Shown: positions 32,283 through 44,778 of the stretch, piece by piece
Position numbering within the stretch: position 1 is the stretch's first letter
How the letters are laid out: each line of letters starts with the position of its first letter
NCBI GenBank assembly: GCA_951799445.1
Contig: OX637293.1
Location: 22,816,001 to 22,880,000 of the forward strand
DNA length: 64,000 nucleotides
Direction of reading: 5' to 3'
From: Pseudisothecium myosuroides
Taxonomy: Eukaryota; Streptophyta; Bryopsida; Hypnales; Lembophyllaceae
Notes under the pieces: generated by a model
Database searches by the model: none
The model's input: the letters and a program-made list of their open reading frames with translations, nothing else
What the model was told of the DNA's origin: nothing
Program-made: the position numbers and the translations under genes

Positions 32283-33223
32283 TTAACCCCTAAAGGACCA
32301 AGGCCTTTTTTTTGCCAAAAAACACTCAAAACTGCCATATTTATAGCAAAGAGTGAAAAAAATTGAAAATTGTTTTTTTCCCACATCTAACCATAGGATC
32401 ATACACCTAACTAGTATGAGAGTGTGTGGAAAAAATTTCAAAATTTTTGACCGCACAGATTGCAAGATATCTGCGTTTAAAGTTGAAAAAACAAGTTTTT
32501 CAGCACATTGCGGGACTAGATTTTTTGACTTTGAACATTTTTAACTCAAAATTTTTGCACTAAAGAGTTTTGAGCTTTAAATCTTTATAGTAGAGAATTG
32601 AGTTGAGAGTCTAGGAAAAAAAAAGAAATTCAAAAAAACTTAATTATCATTCTTAAAAAAATTGTTAAGTAGAAGTAGGTATGAGATAGAAGGAAAATCT
32701 AAAACATTAATATATTTTAGATGGAATTAAAATGCACTAATCCCAATGGTGAGATTGTTCTAACAAGTAAATCAGACCAAGCAAAAAATAAAATTTGAAA
32801 AATTTGAAAAATTGCATTCAGAAATGAATCCTACAAGTTATTTTTTTCAAGAAGATGTTCTAACTGCCCGAAAAACAAGAATGTCCATAACTTTCTCATA
32901 ACATATCCAAATGAAATGAATCAAAGCTTTCCAAATAGACAAGAATATAATCTATGAGAAAAAAATATTAAAAATAAAAATAAATTTTTTTGTCCATTTT
33001 TTTTTGGCTGCCCGGGCTGCCCGCCGTCCCCTCGTTTGAGCTTATTTGATCATAACTTTTTTTCCCGGGCACCGATTGTGAAAAAAATTATATTGCCATG
33101 AAGCTAATCAGCTTTTCTACCTCCAAAAAAAGTTTCAAAAAATCAGGAGAAAATTTCAGCCCATGGGTACCTGCCCGAAAATGCATTTGTCCCCCGAAGG
33201 GACAACGGTCCTTTAGGGGTTAA
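32283..33223 (-). mobile_element. TTAA-flanked TIR element, copy 4 (reverse)
   Basis: A complete 941-bp copy in reverse orientation: TTAACCCCTAAAGGACC at 32283 and GGTCCTTTAGGGGTTAA ending at 33223. The subterminal hairpin is present near the right end (TTGTCCC and GGGACAA, reading cccccgaagggacaac). Together with copies 1 and 63580 it defines the family consensus best. Noncoding. Confidence 0.93.
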
Positions 33224-33261
33224 AATAGGAAAAAACAATAGATGAAATTTTAAAATTTAGC

Positions 33262-34193
33262 TTAACCCCTAGAGTTTTTTGACTATGTTTTCACCAAAAA
33301 GGCTCCTAAACTGCCATTTCTATAACAAGTATCAAATTTTAGGGAAAAAAAACCGTTTTTGGACACATGTAACCATAGAATCTTGTAGCGCACTAGCTTA
33401 CAATTGAGAAGATGTGAAAAAAGAATTCAAAAATTTCTACCATGGGGATTGCAAGATATTAGCATTTGAATTGACAAAATTCTTTTGGAGGGCCTTGCAA
33501 AAAATTGAGCAACTGCACTTTTCAAGGTCACATTCGTATGGAAAATGTTTAAAATGGTTGTAATTCTTTGGATTCATTCTTCAAAGCAAGTTGGCTACAT
33601 GCTTGAAAATTTTCAAATCATTTGGAATTGTACAACCTATAGGAAAAAAATATTAAGTAGAAAAAAGTAGATAATGATTCAAAACACTAAATTGTTAAGA
33701 ATTTAGTTATGGAATTGAAAAATGCCAATTCCAAAGATTGTAACGTTGTAATAAAAAACCTACACCCTATATTTTTATTTTTTTCAAAAATATTGAAAAC
33801 TGAGTAAAATAAAGGACTTTAAAGTTTATTTTAGAGTAGAGATTTCATAACTACCCACAAACTAAACTCCTCATAACTTTCATCTCATTAATTAAAATGG
33901 AATGATTTAAAGCTTTCCATGTATATATAAATCTATAATCTAATTTTTATTTTTATTTTTTAAATTAATTGTTTAAGAATTTCTTAAGCTGCCTGCCGAG
34001 CAATGAAAATTACATATCATACAATCAATTTTTAACCATGTAGTCAAAAGTTATGAAAATTATTGGGCCTTAAATCTATTCCTCGGGCACATATTGTGTG
34101 AAAATTTCAAAGAGAAAAAAAATGAATTTTTTGTTTGTAGTGAGCTGCCAAAAATTGCTATCTTGCCAAAAATGTTGTTTGGTCCTTTAAGGA
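33262..34193 (-). mobile_element. TTAA element of a second subfamily, degraded right end
   Basis: Starts TTAACCCCTAGAGTTTTTTG (33262), only 38 bp from the previous copy. The right end has decayed to TTGGTCCTTTAAGGAG. The left subterminal block GACTATGTTTTCACCAAAAA is shared with the copy at 54441 and, in reverse, the right end of the copy at 50417, so it marks a distinct subfamily. Confidence 0.8.
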
Positions 34194-35329
34194 GAAAAGA
34201 CCAAACTTCATCCATAGATAACTATTTTTTAAAAAGTCCAAATCAAGTAAAATTTATTATTTTGGAAAAGCTATAAAAAGCTCTACAGCTAAGAATATTT
34301 AACCTTTGTGCTTGACTAGCCCCTACCGGTCTTTATTTTCAATTGTTGTAGCCAAAATTGGCCGTCACTATTAATTTATAATTGATTTGATTAGAATTTG
34401 CACTTAAATAAACAAAAAGTAGGAACAAACAAGAACTGTCCATTGCTTCAAAGGCGCAATTGGACGACACACTAGGCACACTAAAAATTCATCTACAAAA
34501 AAATTATAGAACCTGGTTATGTATACTTTATTCTAAGGGTGAGGATAAAACGCTTATAGGTATTCAATGTTGAAATAGGCTCAAAAAACTCATTGGTTTT
34601 CACCGCTGGCTCAAAATTATTAATGTGAGTATCTTCTAAGTAGTTTGATGAAAGATATTTACTTCTATTGTGCACCATAAAATGTGTTTGGATACTAGCA
34701 ACTATCTAAAGGCTAAGAACAATATGCAACTATATCTCTATCACCACCAAACTTGCAATACCTTTATCATCACTTATCGATTGCCACAATCTAAACAAGC
34801 AACACCCACTTGGTGCATAGAAAATGATCTTGGCAATAATTAATCCAACCTCATCAACACAATATGTCTATGAAAATGAAAGCCTTATTACAAACACAAA
34901 ATGGGACAAAATCAAAAGTTGTTGGCAACAATGTCTGCCAAGAAGGAAGGTAACAAAACATAATGAATCCAAGAAATTCAAAGTAGATCCTCTTCCCCGA
35001 ACAGCAAAATGCAAAAATACAAGAAAAAGTGTAAATCCGAACCACTAGCACACGCTTTTGGTGGATGATCATAAGTTGCAAATCATGTAACAAAGCCAAA
35101 AGGAAACACACAAAGGTGTCTATTCGGGCTAAAAATTGCTATAAAAAAATACTATTTCAGGCTGAAAAGCAAGTCAAAATGTCAAATTAACTATACTACT
35201 AGATTTCTTGGCAAATTTCACATTCAATAGACACAAATTTTTACTTAAATCTGAGCTAAAATGCTTTTAGAATTAAATTTCAAAATTTGTACCCCACTTT
35301 TTTTTTCTTTGTAAAGAGAAACCTAAATC
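34194..35329. other. noncoding single-copy spacer before block 2
   Basis: No gene, RNA or repeat recognised. The overlapping frames of 74 and 85 codons on opposite strands at 34824-35111 are unsupported by splice signals or known motifs. Confidence 0.4.
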
Positions 35330-36043
35330 TACAACCACACCAAATTTTGGATTTTTCAAAATATACCTTACATGTACATTTCATAAAATTCTAAAATCTT
35401 AGATTCCCATAAATTTTCAAATTTTTTAGATTCCAAAAATCTTCCAATTTTGTAGATTTCAACCAAAATAATCTTCAACTTTTGTAGATTTCAATTAAAA
35501 AAATCTACAAATTTCTTAGATTTCAACAAATACAATGTTCCATCCAGTTATTCATTATAAAAAACTTCAAACTTCAAACTTCTATAACTTCCTCAAAAAT
35601 CACTAAAATCCTACAATTTCCAAAAAGATAGATACAAAATAAAAGTAAATTTTGTCTTCCTATTCAAAAATGCTACCACAAGGAACAAAAGAGAAATTCT
35701 TGTCAAATAAAAAACTTAAGAATTTAAACACGCAAAATTAAGTGGTTCACTCCACAAAGGAAAAATCCAAAAACACAAGTATATAAAAGAAATAAAACTT
35801 TACTAATTGATAAACCATCATCTCTAAGCAAAGCAAAATACACAATTGTCTCCAAAAACATTCACAAAATTTGACTTGACAAGAATGTCAAGTCAAGGAG
35901 TTCTCTCCACTTAAACACTCAAACCCTAAGATGGATGAACTCTAACATTTGGATGAAACTCATCCAAAATTAAGGTAAACATCTAATACTATAATTTGAT
36001 GTAGAGTGGCCCAAATATCACTTCACGTGATGAATTCAACTTC

Positions 36044-39000
36044 TCATGTCATATGTCTTTTCACCAAACGAATTGGAAAAGTTGCAAGTTTTCTAAATGG
36101 AAAATGTATCACTCCTTTGTGAGGTCCGCACCTTTCCCAACTGCAATAGGCATAACATGCATATCATTTCAATTTCCATAATTACACAAATATACATCTC
36201 CCATATTTCAAATTCTTCTGTTCAAAGGTCTTAAAACCTCTACAACCAAAACTTATGTAAAGACAAATGCTCATCCACTTCCTTGGTTATGAAAATATAG
36301 AAAAAAAATGCATAGAAATACATTGCTAATGAACTTCTTCAAAGAATGTTTTAAAAACTTCATTCCAAAATGGTGATTTTATATAGACCCAAGTTTTGAA
36401 ATAGCCATATTACTTTCACAAGTAGAATGCTTGCTCAAAAAAATGAAGCTGTGAGACACATATTTGGTCTAATCTATCATGTATAAATTAAACCAATTGT
36501 GGATTTTAAAGCTTAGTCTACTCAAGCAAGCATTCAATTAGTGGTTTTATTTAGATGTTCAAGAATTATAGAATAAAACTCATAACCCTTCAACTCAATG
36601 TGACCCCTTTGAGTAGAGATCTAGATGTTCAAAACTCAAAAAAATGACTTTCATAACTTGATACCATATACAATAATCTTTTTTATCTTCCATTCTTGAT
36701 GGTCAAGCTAAGCTAGTCTGCACTATATGATCTTCAAGTTCTAAATGAAAACTAATATAACAAACAAACAATAGAACTATTGTTCAACTCATTATTCATA
36801 CTTAGTGCATTGGAAGAGACAAGTCAATTCACTAACCTGTAATTTGTGACAAGATGATGGATGAGGAACAATGTCTCAGTGAGTGCAAAGTCTCTTCCAG
36901 GGCATAAACGTGGGCCTTGGCCAAAAGTTAGGAAAGTATTTGGATTAGGCTTCTCCTATAGCAAATTCCAACAATCCAAGATTAGATTCAGCAGAACATT
37001 TCTTATACAATATCTAGGAAAATTAAGAACCATAAAAACTAAGAAAATTTGAAAATAAACTCCTATGGCATTGTTGAATATGGTTCTAATAGCTTAATAA
37101 TATCAAACATAAAAATAACTTGTACTACCATTTGCATTAAATTCAATATGAAATTGAATAGAATTTATATACAAGCAACCTTTGCATACATTAAAACTAA
37201 CTCAACAAAGGAAAATGAGTTTAAACATAATGAACACACATGAACATTAGTGGACATCATGCCTTCTTTCCACCAAAGAGTACACACCAACTTGGTCATT
37301 AGATACTAGGATGATTGCATGAAACACTTGTGACTATTATACACCTTGTCTATTTTTTTGGAATTTTTAAAAATGTTTTACTATTTAATAATAGCCCCCA
37401 ATATTATGTCACAAATGCCAATTTGGAGGTTTTTAGTACTATTTAGTACCCACAAAAAAAATTGGAGCTGAAATTTGGTAAAAATGGTCTTCTACTAGAC
37501 TTATAGCTATTATCCACAGGAATTCTAAAAATGCTTAATTTTATGTGGTGTAGAAGTCCACAAAGTGAGCCCCTTTCTACTTGCATTTTGAAACATGTAG
37601 AAAATTATTTTGGTGGTTTTTTTGGTGAATGACCATCTCCATAGAGTTATCACAAATGGCCAATTTTTTTTTTTTAATTTTTTTTTTTTCCTATTTTCTA
37701 CTAATTAAAACATCATAGTATGTATTTTCATGAGATTTGGCACTTTTCTAGTTTTCCTACTTAGAGGATTTTTCAATGAATTTTCTTTGGTGATTACCTT
37801 CATCTTAAAGGTGCATACATTAGCCATATTTTTTAATTTTAAAAAAAATGATTTTCTAATTTAAAAGTACTCCAAAAAAAATCATAAATATTGTTGCAAA
37901 ACGCAACAAATAGTACAAGTGTTTCTTGCAATCACCCACTAATGCCACCAATTCTAGCCAAGTTGTGTGAACTGTCTATTTCAAAAATTACATTATTTCC
38001 ACAAATATAAACTTCATTAAAGAAAAATCTCAAATCAAAATAGGTCTAGTTGATTAAGGATGCAAAGAACTAATTGTATTCTTAGATAGTAAAATATGGT
38101 GCACATACAACAAATCTGGATGGATCAAATTTCCGGGGATTTGGATAGTATTTTGGATCATAATGAATAGAAGTTGATGATGCCCACACATAAGAATCTT
38201 TGGGGAAGACTAAACCTGTGCAAAAGTCAAACATATTAATAAAACAAAAGATCTCTAAACAAAGAGAAAACTAAAAGCGTAATACAATACCTTTTACACC
38301 TCTAGCGACTTTGAGCACACTTGATTTTTAAATTGCAAATAACATTTCATAAAGTAAAGTTCAAACTTTGGCCTTTGAGACTATACATTCCAATTACTCA
38401 ATTATATTAAAATTGATTTTAGCTCAAAAGTAAAAAGAATTGATTCTTAGAAGAACTAGTAGACACAGAGGAACAATAACCTCATGTTTGTAATTTTGGC
38501 AAATTTCAATGTGCCAATATTTAGGACTAACAAGTGCTCAAAGGCTTGGTTTTTTAGTTGTCTATTTGAAACTTAAATCTAGGATATATATAGATTTCAA
38601 ATAAAGACAAAGATCAACCCTCTCCTAATTTGAGAAAGTCATCTCAAGCCACTTTAAACGCCAATTTAGAGCCCTTTTCCTAATGTGACAAAATTAACCA
38701 TATGAGTGCAATAAAGGACAAGTACGTAGCAAACCAGAGGGAATCCTTACCGTGGTAGTCAATGTCTTTGTTGGCTTGCCTTGGAGTTATAAAAGAAATT
38801 GTTTCAATCCTCAAGATCTCGTAGACAACCTATACATTACACCAATGATGGTAGATTTAGTAGCAAAAACCGCAAATTTTCAAATTCCATGAAAGAAAAT
38901 TTTCAAAGATTATTACAACTAAAAGCAATTTTAACCACTTCCGCAATGCATGCAATACCAACAATAATGTTCAGCAAACTTTACTTGAAGAAGAAAGCCC

Positions 39001-42000
39001 CATCATGATTTTAGTAATTTATGAATAATTTTTCTATTTACAATTACAAGCACAGGTCAAAACAAATTACTTGTAGAGTGTAAGGCATGCTGCTCCTGGG
39101 CTTGAACCAGGTCAACGACTTGTCTTCAATCATCTTTTGCCGAAGACAATCTTGTTCCTCCTGAATGAAATGAACTACTAAGTTCGCTAATATGAGATTT
39201 GAAGGGAAGTGCAAACTTCCAAATAACACTGTTTTACATAGTATGCAGACTCTATACACAGAACACTTACTGTTACGATATGAGTTACAGATCTTCGAAG
39301 GACGAATTATTACTGTGGTGATCTGATCTCTAGCAACTAAAAATCAAGACAAAAATATACTAGGTAACTCTCCTGCAGATTCAAGTCATCTTGCATTATT
39401 CCTATCTTTCCTCATCATCTGCCAAGTGTTAACTTCCATGTCAAAAGTAGCAATTATGTAGCAGTCGAAGTATCAATTCCTACCTATGTTACGAAATGAA
39501 GGTATCAGTTATCACTTACAACCATACTTGTTCAAAGCAAACGAAAAACACTGTCCATGAACACAGAATTTGCGTTGTATGGAATTATAAAAGTCTAGAA
39601 AGCTCGTCATTCCATCATAAATCTATCAAAAAACAAGATTTCACCTGTACACGTTGGCGTGCTTCTGGATAGTCATCCAGGTATTTTAGAACCCAAGGAA
39701 TGAAAGAAGCCGTTGAAGCAGAAATAGCAAACAACAGTCCCATCATCACGCAAGATATATCGTAATCCGGAACTTCAACAGGCTCCCTAATGCTCATAAG
39801 AGCATTCAATACGTCATCCTCTTGAATACCAGCTTTCTTTCTCCTTGAGATTGCACTTTGAAGGCGGGATACAAGAGCTTGCTTGGCCTAATTCAACAAT
39901 TCCATGAGGTGGACAACACAGTTGGTTCATCAACATTCCAATTTAGTCATGCTGGAAATTTTAAGCTAGTCATGTCAAATAGACATGGAGACATGTATCA
40001 AAGGGGTGACGCATTTATATATAGCCCTCAAAAGAAGCTCAACATTTAGATATCGAGGCATACTTTAAGTTTTCAAACTCTATGAAACCAAGAAGTGCAT
40101 AATTAGACTTCAAACAACCTCGAATATTAATAACTCAGGTGAATATTACGCAATGTTCATGAGCAAGTTGCAACTTGAATCGCCCCTCCCTAAAAACAAT
40201 AGATATTCTAACATCAACTCATGACTTGCAGACTCAATATTGTCTTCGAATTTTGCAGCACGGTTCTACACGGTTCAGTATACGGAATATTCAAAGACTA
40301 ATGACTAAAAACGCTGGAAATGCTCTGGGAAACACACCTTCAACGCCTTGTGCAAACCGAATCCAGGAAAATTGATGGGTACAGCCCCCAGACCTTCTGT
40401 AACGCGGGACACTTCGTTCCTAATTTGCTCCATTTCCTCGGAGCCCGGTTCGACATCCCTCCAAAAAATGTGCATCCCCACACTAAATGCAAACTGCAGA
40501 CAGTTCAAATTTTCAATATGAGTACCATCATCGATCTATCAAATAACCATCACTACAAAGGGGTCAGTTTGCATATATCATTGTGGAACATGTGATGATG
40601 ATGAACATTAACAATGAACAGTGAGCTTTCATTGTCATAACTATTCTGTTTAAGATAATAAACCTAAAAGCTGTATGCATTGCAGAGAAAAATTTAGTGA
40701 ATAACGATACATAGCATGTTATGTCGATTTAAAGTGAGTGTAAGGAAAACATTTCTAAGACACATAATCCGCACCCTCGTACTTGCCACTCGGTCCTTAA
40801 AAGTCCACAAAGCCATGTGCACAAACTCTACCTCATTATCCCATTTTACCTAAACAACTTTCAATATTACAGCCATTGTTATTCTAACATGCAATTGAAA
40901 GCTAGAGGACGTAGATGGCTGTCCTGCTGCTTCCCAATATCTTTGATGACCATTTTCGCGCAAACACCACACGATAAGAATTCGTGCTTAACGCACACAT
41001 TGGACAAACTGGGTGAATTTTGAGCACATAATCATATAATCAACAGAGCAGTATAGTTCATAAACGTTGAACACTGACCTTGTGCGCCTCATCCACCGAG
41101 TTCACCACAGCTTGATTCTCCCAAGACTTGACAGTTTTCTCGGCAAAGGAGCTGATGAACGAGACCTTCTTCTGAAGCTCCTCTCCTGTGGCAGCAAGAA
41201 GTATGATCTTTCTGGACTCAAGTATCAAACCCCGATATTTCTCCGGATTGAAAAGTCGACTATACTCCACGGGATAGGCACCTGGAAAAGATTCATGGGC
41301 AGTCGACATAACGAACTTGACGGCTTCAGGCGAACTGATTACCTTAAACGTTCTGCCCATCAATGACATGGTAAAAGGATCTCCATATCTAAACACCCAA
41401 ACAATCAGAGAATGAGACATGAAAATGGCGGGGAATAGCACATCGCAAGTCTCCAAAGTTAAACCACGGAAAGAGTTAAGGAAGTAAACCTTCTCTCAAA
41501 CAAGATCCTTTGCCATGAGTACATGTTACGATCCAGAATCTAGGGACTAAGACAAGGCCTAACAACTAAAAATCGAAGCCTGCACACGGTTTTACTCACT
41601 CACAGAACAAAATTGCGAAAATTCATGACTTTTTCAAATGCTATTCGAACGATCCATATTTTAACTTATCCATACGGTAGCAAACAACACGTATTTTAGT
41701 TAGTGCGGTGGAACCTTGAAAAAAGAAATAAAAGATTGAACTTGAAAAATTAACATTCTACTAAGAAAATCACTCAAAATAGCTGAAAGCCAGGGGCAGA
41801 GTTTCCTACTGTGAAGGCAAAGCAACCCATCAGGAAAACCAAACCCCGATTGTCCCAAACAACAGTGAGAGATGAATTGAGAAGAACCTGGCCAAGCGGT
41901 CAAGAAGGAAGTCATTAGGTCCTAGACCGAATGAAACACTGTCACCGAGGATGCCCTTGAACACTCCAATGCAGACTGTTGCCAGGATTATCAACGCTGT

Positions 42001-42027
42001 CAGCAGCCATACAACCTCCAACGCCAT
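36044..42027 (-). pseudogene. cytochrome P450, CYP85-clan type, copy B; exon 1 broken
   Basis: Paralogue of P450-A with the same nine-exon plan. Exons in transcript order: 42027-41755, 41388-41079, 40535-40338, 39887-39645, 39160-39071, 38829-38751, 38215-38109, 36955-36837, 36140-36044. Exons 2-9 keep reading frame and splice sites, with one extra codon in exon 4. Motifs are YGDPFT, I-helix LLFAISASTA, K-helix EILR, FDPSRF and a canonical heme loop [10 protein letters not shown]. Exon 1 starts with the same anchor ([20 protein letters not shown]) but has an in-frame TGA at 41832-41830 where A has CGA, plus one extra base just downstream (CCC at 41826-41828 against CC in A). The summed exons (1516 nt) are not divisible by three. 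It is therefore probably a recent pseudogene, unless an undetected start or sequence error explains it. Intron 7 is enlarged by a 629-bp insertion. Substrate unknown. Confidence 0.82.
37309..37937. mobile_element. TIR element inserted in P450-B intron 7
   Basis: The ends are GGATGATTGCATGAAACACT and the complement of GGGTGATTGCAAGAAACACT, bordered by ACTA on both sides (37305-37308, 37938-37941). P450-A has the empty site AGACACTAATACCACT at 5772, with a single ACTA. The insertion is therefore younger than the P450 duplication. A reverse relative lies at 23225-23935. No coding sequence. Confidence 0.88.
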
Positions 42028-43633
42028 ATCGCTAACCTGCATCATAATTTCACCTAGTAAGCAATCCATCAACTCAACGAGGCAATTACAGGGTTACATG
42101 CAGGAAGGTTAAAATGCACTAAACTACATCCACAACCAACAATCTTTTCCCACTGCGAGTTCAAACCCACGGCTCCCCTTAGAATACTCCCCTCTCTCTC
42201 TCTCTCCACTTTCGCTATAGCCAAGCTCTAAATAGTCTTCCACCTCAAACCCCCAAACAGTACAGCAACATTCCCCTGTACTCCGAACGTGACAACTCTC
42301 ATTCCATTCCTCAACCTGTCCAAACCCATCTCACAACACTCACATACAGAAACCTTCACATGACTCAGAAAACGCCACAATCTCCTTTCAGAATCTCAAC
42401 ACAACTATAGTACTTTTCACACATCATTGATCAAGCAAGAATGACAGCATTTTGTGTGGTCTCGTTACATGCAGTTTTGCAGACAAGTACCATAGCTTCG
42501 TAGCAGCTTACTGCCTTACAATTAATTGAAGTACAGAAAACAGTTAGGCAACCCAAAAAATGATTTATTAAAATCGGACAGCTTTAAAACTTATTTAAAA
42601 TAAATGAGGCGTTCATCCAAGTTGTTCTTACGAATTTTGGATGGTTGCTGCTATTTTCATGAAAGGCATCTGCATTTCCATGAACCCTTGTCTTCACTTC
42701 TAATCCCTGAACTCTATACCTTGGCGAAAAACAGCCGCAGCAGCGGTCTGGCGAAGCTCTGCAAATGACGACTAAGAGCTAAACACTAAACTTCAAACTT
42801 CAACTCAGTGGACGTACAACGAAGCCAGGCGAGTCCCGTTTACGACCTGCTGTCAACACAAGCTCACCACACAATGTTTCGATCCTACACAAGAAAACTT
42901 GAATCGCAGCAGAATGAAGAGAAGAAACCTTCACAGATCCTCTGTGCGAGCGAGCAAGCAGCAAAGGAGCAGCAACAATCTCCAACGAGTAAGCAGCAAG
43001 CGAGCTGCAGTGATCTCCAGCGAGTGAAAAAACTTCACAGGTCCTCCGACCTTCTCAGCATCAAGCACAAGGAGAAGAAAGCCAGCAAGGCTCTTCAAGT
43101 ATCGGTTCACTTATATTACTGTTTTTCATTAATTGTAGTCAATGGCTCATTAATTGTAGTCAATGGCTCGTTTAGTTCACAGACAGGTTGTCATTCAATT
43201 CGTAGCTGCTACCTTATTGTAGAACGTTTCACATTGATCAAGCAAGAATGACCGCATTTTGTGAGGTGTCGTCCCATGCAGTTATGCATGCATGCAGACA
43301 AGTGAGTGCACAGACGTACAATGTGCTCGAAATTGTCTGATAATGAGAGTGTGAGAAATCAATTTGAGAGCTGACAAATGAAATCAATCCAGCAGCTTGA
43401 TCGATTACCTGGGTGACGCACAGATGGAAACTAGCTAGAGGAAATTTCGTGGCGATCGATGAACTCAGAGTTAACTAAGACAAGCTCTCTTTCGTCTCTG
43501 GATACCTGCAGCGCAAGGCGAGGGGCACCTTCAGTTGGGCCATGGGCTGCGAGACATACACAGTTGAAAAAATTGCTTCTGTCCTGGCCATGCGCTCCAG
43601 ATGTTCAGAGTATCCACTGTATGTAGATATGAG
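42028..43633 (-). promoter_or_regulatory. 5' flank of P450-B with GA-repeat tract
   Basis: Very similar to the P450-A upstream region, including the CT run at about 42191-42206 (GAGAGA in gene direction) and the CATCATTGATCAAGCAAGAA segment. Similarity continues to the ATGAG at 43629. The frame at 42808-43251 reads through leader-like, Gln/Lys-rich sequence that is not maintained in block 1, so it is not called a gene. Confidence 0.45.
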
Positions 43634-44042
43634 AGCATCGCCACCCATTCTCTGTGAAGCAGCCTGGCCTGGGCGTGGCCAGCCTCCAAAACATTCCCCA
43701 CCACGGACCTGGCCAAGGACAGAAGGAGCTTGGTCATGTTACATTTCTCTCTCCAAACAGCAGGTCACCATCCCCGCTGTGTTTGTTGGCTCAAGGAAGA
43801 TCTCGTTAGTATGTTGGATTGTGGGCCGCAACCTCATTTCTTGTATTTTTTTTAATGAGTTAGCATGTTGAATTTACTCGTCCATTTGCATGGTCATTAA
43901 AGCGCAAGGATAAATTTTGAGTTTGGCATGTTCTGTAGGCGGGGATGGCTGGGGTGTCAACCGCCAAAAAGAAGCCAGGAGTTCTAGAGAGCCGGCCATC
44001 CCATTCCCCGAGCCATGTTTGAGGGAAATGGGTGGCGATGTT
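43634..44042. mobile_element. 409-bp TIR element with 5-bp duplication ATGAG
   Basis: Inverted ends AGCATCGCCACCCATT and AATGGGTGGCGATGTT are bordered by ATGAG (43629-43633, 44043-44047). Block 1 has one ATGAG at 11398-11402 followed by the same GTTGGAA flank. The body is relatively GC-rich (GGCCTGGGCGTGGCCAGCC). The 5-bp duplication with non-TG/CA ends does not fit a family I can name. Confidence 0.85.
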
Positions 44043-44349
44043 ATGAGTTGGAAGACTTGAGTACCCATTAGAAAAATTATCAGCCCTTTAGAGGGCTGCT
44101 CCAAAGCAGCTAAGAGGACCCCACGATTAAGGTAAAACAACCCATTACGGACAAAATGGGGAGTTTGCCCTCATGTCATTGCTTAAATTTTTTAAGTTTT
44201 TTCCACATAAAGACAAGTGATAGAAATGGCAAGAGCAATTGAAACTATATTTTTTTGACAAAGTATGAATTTTTTATGAATTTTTGAAGTGTCTTTTTTG
44301 AACTTTTTGAATTTTTTATCAATTTTTGGGCCTAAAAGAGTCTCTAGAC

Positions 44350-44691
44350 ATTAGAAGAATTTTCAGCCCTCCGGAGGGCTGCTCCAGAATGACAAACCAA
44401 GCTTTTAAAAAGTTTGGTCTGTCACTCCAGCTGACTGCCACAGTGAGCAGTCAACTTGGCTGAGTACTTGTCAAAACAGTCAATTGTTGTGAAGTGTTTT
44501 TTTTTTTAGTAATTTTTTTAAGATTTAAAAAAAAAATTACTCGTAAAACTCGGTTCCCGCGCCACTGCCACTGCAGTTTCAGGTGGGCAGGAATAGGAGA
44601 AAAACGAGTTTTTCAGCCAAAATAAAGCAAATTTTAGGGTACCCCGGAGGACTATGGAGCAGCCCTCTGGAGGCCTGAAATTTTCTCTAAT
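44350..44691. mobile_element. 342-bp ATTAG...CTAAT MITE with GAC duplication
   Basis: The ends read ATTAGAAGAATTTTCAGCCC and the complement of ATTAGAGAAAATTTCAGGCC, bordered by GAC (44347-44349, 44692-44694). Each end also contains an internal palindrome such as AGCCCTCCGGAGGGCT. The same end sequences occur on elements at 44067, 47812 and 56069. Confidence 0.85.
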
Positions 44692-44778
44692 GACTATCCC
44701 AAAACCAGCAAAAACTATATCCATAACGTTCATCTTACTCACCTAAAGCAGTCACAATATTTTCTAATATGGAAGCCC

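Noticed and set aside
42808..43251. 147-codon plus-strand frame upstream of P450-B
   Set aside because: It lies antisense in the conserved leader/promoter, is not maintained in the duplicate at 10700-11050, and shows no domain.
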